Part shown: positions 59,342 through 64,000 of the stretch, piece by piece | Layout: each line of letters opens with the position of its first letter | Position numbering within the stretch: position 1 is the stretch's first letter | NCBI GenBank assembly: GCA_947630135.1 | Contig: CANRGH010000004.1 | Span: 1 to 64,000 of the forward strand | Length of the DNA: 64,000 bases | Direction: 5' to 3' | Source: an uncultured Monoglobus sp. | GTDB lineage: Bacteria > Bacillota > Clostridia > Monoglobales > Monoglobaceae | The notes under the pieces: generated by a model | What the model was told of the DNA's origin: nothing | What the model saw: only the letters and a program-made list of their open reading frames with translations | The model's database searches: none | Program-made: the position numbers and the translations under genes

Positions 59342-60776
59342 AGTAGGCCTTTCCCCAGTATACCATATGTTTGGCGGGCTTGCCGCAGCACACGCACTTG
59401 TCGCTTATCTGCTCCTGCTCAAAGGGTATGCAGCGCGAGGTGGCTGTGGTGTCGTCCTTTATCTTGAGCTCGCAGGCCTCGTCTCCGCACCACATTGCCT
59501 TGACAAAGCCGCCCTTCTCATCAATGATCTTCTTAAACTCCTCGTATGTCGCGGCCGACGAGGTCTTGCTCTCGCGGTTTTCAAGCGCAGCGTCATACAT
59601 CTGCTTCTGTATCTTGTCCATGAGCTTTTCAAGCTCCTCCTCAATATTATCGAGGGAAACAAACGTCTTTTCACGGTCAACGCGACTCACCAGAACGGCC
59701 TGATTTTTCTCGATATCCTTGGGGCCGATCTCAATGCGCACCGGAATACCGCGCATCTCATATTCGCTGAACTTCCAGCCGGGCGACTTGTCGCTCGCGT
59801 CAAGGCTGACTCTGAACTTTTTCGCCAGTCTGTCTCTTAGAGCCTCCGCAGCCTCGGTAACGCCCTCCTTGTGCATGGCGATCGGGATAATGACCGCCTG
59901 TGTGGGCGCGATCTTCGGGGGCAACTTGAGACCCGCGTCGTCGCCGTGGACCATGATTATCGCGCCGATAATTCTGGTCGACATGCCCCACGAGGTCTGG
60001 TGCACATACTGCTGCTTGTTGTTTTCGTCAAGATACTGAATTCCGAACGCCTTGGCGAAGCCGTCGCCGAAGTTGTGGCTGGTTCCCGACTGGAGCGCCT
60101 TGCCGTCATGCATCATGCTCTCGATAGTGAACGTCTCGGTCGCCCCCGCGAACTTTTCACGGTCGGTCTTTTTTCCCTTTACGACCGGGATCGCCAGATA
60201 ATCCTCACAGACTTTGGCGTAAACGTTGAGCATCATGCGCGTGCGCTCTTCGGCCTCCTCCTGCGTGGCGTGGGCGGTGTGGCCTTCCTGCCACAGGAAC
60301 TCGGTGTTCCGCAAAAACGGCCTTGTGGTCTTTTCCCACCTTACCACGCTGCACCACTGATTATAGAGCTTGGGCAGATCCCTGTATGATCTGATAATAT
60401 CCGCGTAGTGATCGCAGAACAGTGTCTCGGAAGTGGGGCGGACGCAGAGGCGCTCGGGCAGCTTCTCGCTGCCGCCGTGAGTCACCCACGCAACCTCGGG
60501 CGCGAAGCCCTCAACATGATCCTTCTCCTTCTGGAGCAGGCTCTCGGGTATGAACATCGGCATAGCCACGTTCTGCACGCCGGTATCCTTGAACATCTTG
60601 TCAAGCGTGCGCTGTATATTCTCCCAGATAGCATAGCCGTAAGGCTGGAAAACCATGCAGCCTCTCACCTTGGAATAGCTGCAAAGCTCGGCCTTGCGGA
60701 CTATATCGGTGTACCACTGGGCAAAATCCTCGTTCATCGAGGTAATTTCCTCTACCATTTTCTTGTTATCAGCCAT
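59340..60776 (-). CDS. proS: Prolyl-tRNA synthetase, type 3
   Basis: 478 residues from ATG 60776 ([14 protein letters not shown]) behind TGGAGGATGTTCAAA; the open frame continues 46 codons into the promoter. Class II motifs: motif 1 around [24 protein letters not shown], motif 2 [35 protein letters not shown], motif 3 region [21 protein letters not shown] and [25 protein letters not shown]. The eukaryote/archaeon-like short form lacks the editing domain. It charges tRNA-Pro. Confidence 0.95.
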   Translation of the reverse strand: MADNKKMVEEITSMNEDFAQWYTDIVRKAELCSYSKVRGCMVFQPYGYAIWENIQRTLDKMFKDTGVQNVAMPMFIPESLLQKEKDHVEGFAPEVAWVTHGGSEKLPERLCVRPTSETLFCDHYADIIRSYRDLPKLYNQWCSVVRWEKTTRPFLRNTEFLWQEGHTAHATQEEAEERTRMMLNVYAKVCEDYLAIPVVKGKKTDREKFAGATETFTIESMMHDGKALQSGTSHNFGDGFAKAFGIQYLDENNKQQYVHQTSWGMSTRIIGAIIMVHGDDAGLKLPPKIAPTQAVIIPIAMHKEGVTEAAEALRDRLAKKFRVSLDASDKSPGWKFSEYEMRGIPVRIEIGPKDIEKNQAVLVSRVDREKTFVSLDNIEEELEKLMDKIQKQMYDAALENRESKTSSAATYEEFKKIIDEKGGFVKAMWCGDEACELKIKDDTTATSRCIPFEQEQISDKCVCCGKPAKHMVYWGKAY

Positions 60777-60801
60777 TTTGAACATCCTCCAAAGCTTAAT
60801 A

Positions 60802-60845
60802 TATACTAATGCCGCGGGATCCCGCGCATACTTAATATTAGTATA
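60802..60845 (-). promoter_or_regulatory. Two-part hairpin in the proS leader
   Basis: TATACTAAT (minus, 60845-60837) pairs with ATTAGTATA (60810-60802) around an inner GCGGGATCCCGC palindrome. The outer arm overlaps the -10 element, so it may be a DNA operator as much as an RNA hairpin. Confidence 0.45.
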
Positions 60846-60868
60846 AATGAAATCCGCCTCTGTGTCAA
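60840..60868 (-). promoter_or_regulatory. Promoter of proS
   Basis: Minus strand TTGACA (60868-60863), 17 bp, TATACT (60845-60840); leader of about 60 nt, too short for a T-box. Confidence 0.75.
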
Positions 60869-60898
60869 GGCGGAGCGCGGATTTTAATCTTACAAAAA

Positions 60899-60934
60899 TG
60901 TTACTGTAACACAAAACCGAGGCTTGAGTATAAT
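60899..60934 (+). promoter_or_regulatory. asnB promoter with palindrome over the -35 region
   Basis: TATAAT at 60929-60934; the -35 position (GTAACA, 60906-60911) is poor and falls inside the palindrome TGTTAC-T-GTAACA (60899-60911), a candidate activator or repressor site. Confidence 0.4.
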
Positions 60935-60951
60935 AAACCGAGGTGATTTTT

Positions 60952-62796
60952 ATGTGCGGAATAACAGGCTTTATGAATTTCGGCAGGCGGGTCGACGAGG
61001 ACGGCCTTAAAATACTTCACGCCATGGGGGAAACGCTGAACCGCCGCGGCCCCGATGACAAGGGCGAGTTTGTCTCGGGCTTCGCCGCCATGGCCCACCG
61101 CCGTTTGTCGGTAGTGGACTTAAAGGGCGGCGCCCAGCCTATGATCCGCCGCAGGAACGGCAATACATACGCGATTTGCTATAACGGCGAGATCTACAAC
61201 ACCGACGAGCTCAGGCGGGAGCTGGTCAAGGCGGGTTACGAGTTCAGCGGGCACTCGGACACCGAGGTGCTGCTTTGCTCCTACATCGAATGGGGCGAAA
61301 AATGCGCGGAGAAGCTGAACGGCATTTTCGCCTTCACGATCTACAACGGGGCCCGCGAGGAGTTCTTTTTCGCCCGCGACGGCGGCGGGGTCAAGCCGTA
61401 TTTCTACACGACGGCGGGCGGCGGGTTCGCGTTCGGCTCGGAGATCAAGGCGCTGCTAAAATACCCGCCCGTGTCGGCGGATGTGGATAAGTTCGGCGTG
61501 GCGGAACTGTTTTTGATCGGCCCCGGCAAAACGCCCGGCAGAACCGCCTTCCGCGACGTGCTGGAGCTTGAGCCCGGATTCTGCGGCACCTTTTCACGGG
61601 AGGGGCTTAATATACACCCTTATTTCGCAATCACAGCGCGGGAGCATACCGACAGCCTGAGCGACACGATATACACCCTGCGCTCCCTGATTTGCGACTC
61701 GATAAAGCGCCAGCTTGTGTCCGACGTGCCGCTATGCACCTTTTTGTCGGGCGGGCTGGATTCGAGCATAATTTCATACGTCGCCGCCAAGGAGTTCGGC
61801 GAGAGCGGCAGAGGAAAGCTCACCACCTATTCGGTCGATTATGTGGACAACGACAAATATTTCAAAAAGTCGTTCTACCAACCCAACAGCGACGGCTATT
61901 ATATAAAGCTTATGCGCGATTATATCGGTTCAGACCATATAAACACAGTGCTTGACAACGACGACGTGGGCGACGCGCTCTATGAGTCGGTGCTTGCCCG
62001 CGACCTGCCGGGAATGGCGGATGTGGAGTCCTCGCTGCTGCTTTTCTGCCGCGAGGTCAAAAAGACACACACGGTCGTGCTTTCGGGCGAGTGCGCCGAC
62101 GAGATATTCGGCGGCTATCCGTGGTTCACCAACAAGGAAATGCTGGCCGCCGCGGACTTTCCGTGGAGCGGCAATACAAAAATAAAGGCGGAGCTTGTCC
62201 GCGATGATTACCTAAAGCTCGATCCCGAGGAATACGTTTATGAGCGCTACAGAAAAACGGTGAGCGAGGCCCCGAAGACGGGCAGCGAGACACCGGGCGA
62301 CGCGCGGATCAAAGAGATCACCATGCTGAATTACAAGTGGTTCATGCAGACGCTGCTATCACGCAAGGATCACTCGTCGATGTACAGCGGCCTTGAGGTG
62401 CGCGTTCCGTTTTGCGACACCCGGATCCTGCAGTACGCCTACAACATACCGTGGGATATGAAGGGCTACGCGGGCCGCGAAAAGGGCCTGCTGCGCAAAG
62501 CCTTCGAGGGCCTGCTGCCCGACGAGATAGTTCTGCGCAAAAAAAGCCCCTATCCCAAGAGCCACAACCCGATCTATACCAAAAACGTGGAAAACAAGAT
62601 CGAGAAAATTTTAGACGACGCCAGCGCGCCGATATTCGAGATCGTCAAGCGCGACAAGCTCAAGGAGCTGCTTGACACCAAGGCGGCAATGTTCACCAAG
62701 CCGTGGTACGGCCAGCTGATGAATTATCCCCAGATTTTGGCCTATATTTACATGATCAACGAGTGGCTGAAAGCCTACGCGGTCAACATAGTGTGA
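60952..62796 (+). CDS. asnB: Glutamine-hydrolysing asparagine synthase
   Basis: 614 residues from ATG 60952, so that Cys2 of MCGITGF is the glutaminase nucleophile; GAGGTG precedes by eight bases. N-terminal class II amidotransferase domain ([26 protein letters not shown]) and a C-terminal synthetase with the PP-loop [11 protein letters not shown] (about 265-275) and [15 protein letters not shown]. Aspartate + Gln + ATP to Asn. Single gene, divergent from proS. Confidence 0.95.
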   Translation: MCGITGFMNFGRRVDEDGLKILHAMGETLNRRGPDDKGEFVSGFAAMAHRRLSVVDLKGGAQPMIRRRNGNTYAICYNGEIYNTDELRRELVKAGYEFSGHSDTEVLLCSYIEWGEKCAEKLNGIFAFTIYNGAREEFFFARDGGGVKPYFYTTAGGGFAFGSEIKALLKYPPVSADVDKFGVAELFLIGPGKTPGRTAFRDVLELEPGFCGTFSREGLNIHPYFAITAREHTDSLSDTIYTLRSLICDSIKRQLVSDVPLCTFLSGGLDSSIISYVAAKEFGESGRGKLTTYSVDYVDNDKYFKKSFYQPNSDGYYIKLMRDYIGSDHINTVLDNDDVGDALYESVLARDLPGMADVESSLLLFCREVKKTHTVVLSGECADEIFGGYPWFTNKEMLAAADFPWSGNTKIKAELVRDDYLKLDPEEYVYERYRKTVSEAPKTGSETPGDARIKEITMLNYKWFMQTLLSRKDHSSMYSGLEVRVPFCDTRILQYAYNIPWDMKGYAGREKGLLRKAFEGLLPDEIVLRKKSPYPKSHNPIYTKNVENKIEKILDDASAPIFEIVKRDKLKELLDTKAAMFTKPWYGQLMNYPQILAYIYMINEWLKAYAVNIV

Positions 62797-62830
62797 TAGG
62801 GAATAGGGCCTAGGTACTAGGGCATCACAT

Positions 62831-62849
62831 GGGTGGATAATATCCGCCC
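62831..62849. repeat. Palindromic repeat core copy (62.8 kb)
   Basis: GGGTGGATAATATCCGCCC, one base from the consensus, followed by a related GGGACGTCGAGGGCGAATGT segment. The gap 62797-63032 holds only repeat remnants. Confidence 0.75.
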
Positions 62850-62992
62850 GCGTGGGACGTCGAGGGCGAATGTCCGCAATTGTTAATGATTTGTGGCCTT
62901 GTTTATCTGTGGAGACGGAATACGATTGTGCCACGAACCCGCTTACGCGGCTCCGGCCGCAGCCGTCCCCTACGAATTTCATCACACCGTAG

Positions 62993-63011
62993 GGGCGGAT
63001 ATTATCCGCCC
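62993..63011. repeat. Palindromic repeat core copy, opposite orientation (63.0 kb)
   Basis: GGGCGGATATTATCCGCCC preceded by CCGTAG: the reverse complement form of the core. Confidence 0.85.
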
Positions 63012-63032
63012 GTGCCTATGCAGAAACGTCAT

Positions 63033-63069
63033 AAAAAGCCGCTCCCGAACAAATCGGGAGCGGCTTTTG
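63033..63069. terminator. Terminator of the acetylesterase-like gene
   Basis: AAAAAGCCGCTCCCGA with TCGGGAGCGGCTTTT, bidirectional; T-run on the minus strand after the stop at 63077. Confidence 0.9.
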
Positions 63070-63076
63070 CCAATAC

Positions 63077-64000
63077 TTACTTAATTGTATACGGCTCGCA
63101 GAGGGGCGCGACATTGTCGCGGCTATCCCAGATAAAGACCTTGGTCTCGCCGCTTTCGGGCTTCGCGTATTCAAGCGTTTGGCTTCCGCTCTTGTCCGCG
63201 TCGAATATGTTCGCGGCGGTAATCGTGTCATTGTCATAGGTGGCGACAACTATCACCGCGTCGCCGTCGCCCGTCGTGTAGTCGACCTTGACTCCGCCGT
63301 CGGTAAACGCCGCGCTTGTTATCTCGTATGACTTCGGCAGCGGACTCTCGCTCGGCTTGGGCGGATCCGAAGGCAGCGGCTCGTCGCCGACTATGATCTC
63401 AACGCTGCCTAAAGCGTCGTCAAACTCATATATTACGGAATACTCGCCGTCCGCCGCGGCGACAGCCTCGACGGGCTTCGCCGCAACCGTAACCACGCCG
63501 CTTTGCTCCGCGTCAGCAGGCTCCGCGGCGGCTTCCGCTGCAGCGGCAGTCGCGTCCGCATAGGACGGAACTTCTGCCTCGGTCATTGTATGAGTGTTTC
63601 TCTTTCCCGTCAGGCTGTGGCCGAGCCTCGTCAGCTCATCACAGAACCACTGCGATATAAGCTGCGCTCCAAAGTAGTTGATGTGCGTGTCGTCAGTCGT
63701 GCCGGCCGCGTAATACTGCGATTTTGTAAATTCTCCGGCAGCGACATTTAAAAATCTCGAGTCGTGCGCCTTAACATAGTTATATATATCCTTCGCCTTT
63801 TCAACTCCGACCTTGTTGTTGTATCCTACAACCTTGCCGTAAAGATCAACAACCGGCAAACCCAGCTCTTTGCCCAGCTCTTTTGTGGCATTCACATACT
63901 GCTCAAGGCTGCTGTCGCTCGTTCTGCGGCGGCTGATAGAGGTGGTGAGTATCGGATACGCGCCCTTGTCCAAGGCTACATTCACATAGTTGTCGGTCAT
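63077..64000 (-). CDS. SGNH esterase, rhamnogalacturonan acetylesterase type, C-terminal part
   Basis: The frame is open at the right edge; the ATG at 64000 is probably internal. Residues 1-135 of the visible part are the end of an SGNH/GDSL hydrolase: ILTTSISRRRTSDSSLEQYVNATKELGKELGLPVVDLYGKV and the catalytic pair in TTDDTHINYFGAQLISQWF (Asp-x-x-His) match rhamnogalacturonan acetylesterases, which deacetylate pectin. An Ala/Glu-rich linker and a C-terminal beta domain (about 230-307, YEITSAAFTDGGVKVDYTTGDGDAVIVVATYDNDTI), similar to add-on domains of gut Clostridia surface enzymes, follow. Likely secreted; the signal peptide is outside the window. Confidence 0.8.
   Translation of the reverse strand: MTDNYVNVALDKGAYPILTTSISRRRTSDSSLEQYVNATKELGKELGLPVVDLYGKVVGYNNKVGVEKAKDIYNYVKAHDSRFLNVAAGEFTKSQYYAAGTTDDTHINYFGAQLISQWFCDELTRLGHSLTGKRNTHTMTEAEVPSYADATAAAAEAAAEPADAEQSGVVTVAAKPVEAVAAADGEYSVIYEFDDALGSVEIIVGDEPLPSDPPKPSESPLPKSYEITSAAFTDGGVKVDYTTGDGDAVIVVATYDNDTITAANIFDADKSGSQTLEYAKPESGETKVFIWDSRDNVAPLCEPYTIK

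Noticed and set aside
60777-60839. T-box leader for proS
   Set aside because: The leader is only about 60 nt and has no specifier hairpin or T-box sequence.

Overview
The window reads as a chromosomal segment of an anaerobic, low-to-moderate GC Firmicute of the class Clostridia. The evidence is a split two-subunit transketolase, an IspH-S1 fusion, HydF for [FeFe]-hydrogenase maturation, a type-3 ProRS, the yicC-remA-gmk-rpoZ-coaBC-priA-def cluster, S-layer homology (SLH) surface proteins, and near-consensus sigma-A promoters (TTGACA-17-TATAAT) ahead of strong AGGAGG ribosome binding sites. The pectin-type acetylesterase at the right edge and the SLH proteins fit a gut fibre or pectin degrader, perhaps Monoglobus-like. 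That placement is inference and weakly held.

Layout. 1-5.2 kb: tail of an Rpn-type nuclease, the tkt pair, a stand-alone holin-amidase lysis cassette, hydF and rpmB. 5.4-10 kb: an SLH surface protein behind a WalR-like box, then folT-folC on the minus strand under a THF riboswitch. 10-18.8 kb: a plus-strand growth and division run (Nudix hydrolase, zapA, U32 protein, maf, mreB-mreC-mreD-PBP2). 19-28 kb: mgsA with a tiny coupled leader ORF, a TraX-like membrane protein, dnaE-birA-serine protease, yqhQ-prmC. 28-29.1 kb: a phosphodiesterase and a flavodoxin on the minus strand.

29.2-34.7 kb is the most unusual part. It begins with a compact type I toxin-antitoxin candidate: a 30-residue hydrophobic peptide under its own promoter, opposed by a convergent antisense RNA with its own promoter and terminator. 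It continues with a BlaI-like repressor, an M56 (BlaR1-like) membrane protease whose C-terminal outer domain is homologous to the small secreted protein encoded just downstream, and a WG-repeat/SLH protein.

34.7-39.5 kb (minus strand): an ECF sigma factor and a large zinc-finger anti-sigma protein with 39-bp tandem repeats, holA, and an SH3-NlpC/P60 hydrolase. 40-46.2 kb (plus strand): yicC to def. 46.3-60.8 kb (minus strand): a long envelope and translation block (murD, ispH-S1, plsC, cmk, a CobK-like protein, ychF, glmM, an FAD protein, cdaR, cdaA, proS). 60.9-64 kb: asnB on the plus strand and the incomplete acetylesterase.

A 19-bp palindromic core (GGGCGGATAATATCCGCCC and variants) recurs in several gaps and once inside the M56 gene, so it is a dispersed repeat of this genome. 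No tRNA, rRNA, CRISPR array, insertion sequence or origin was seen.
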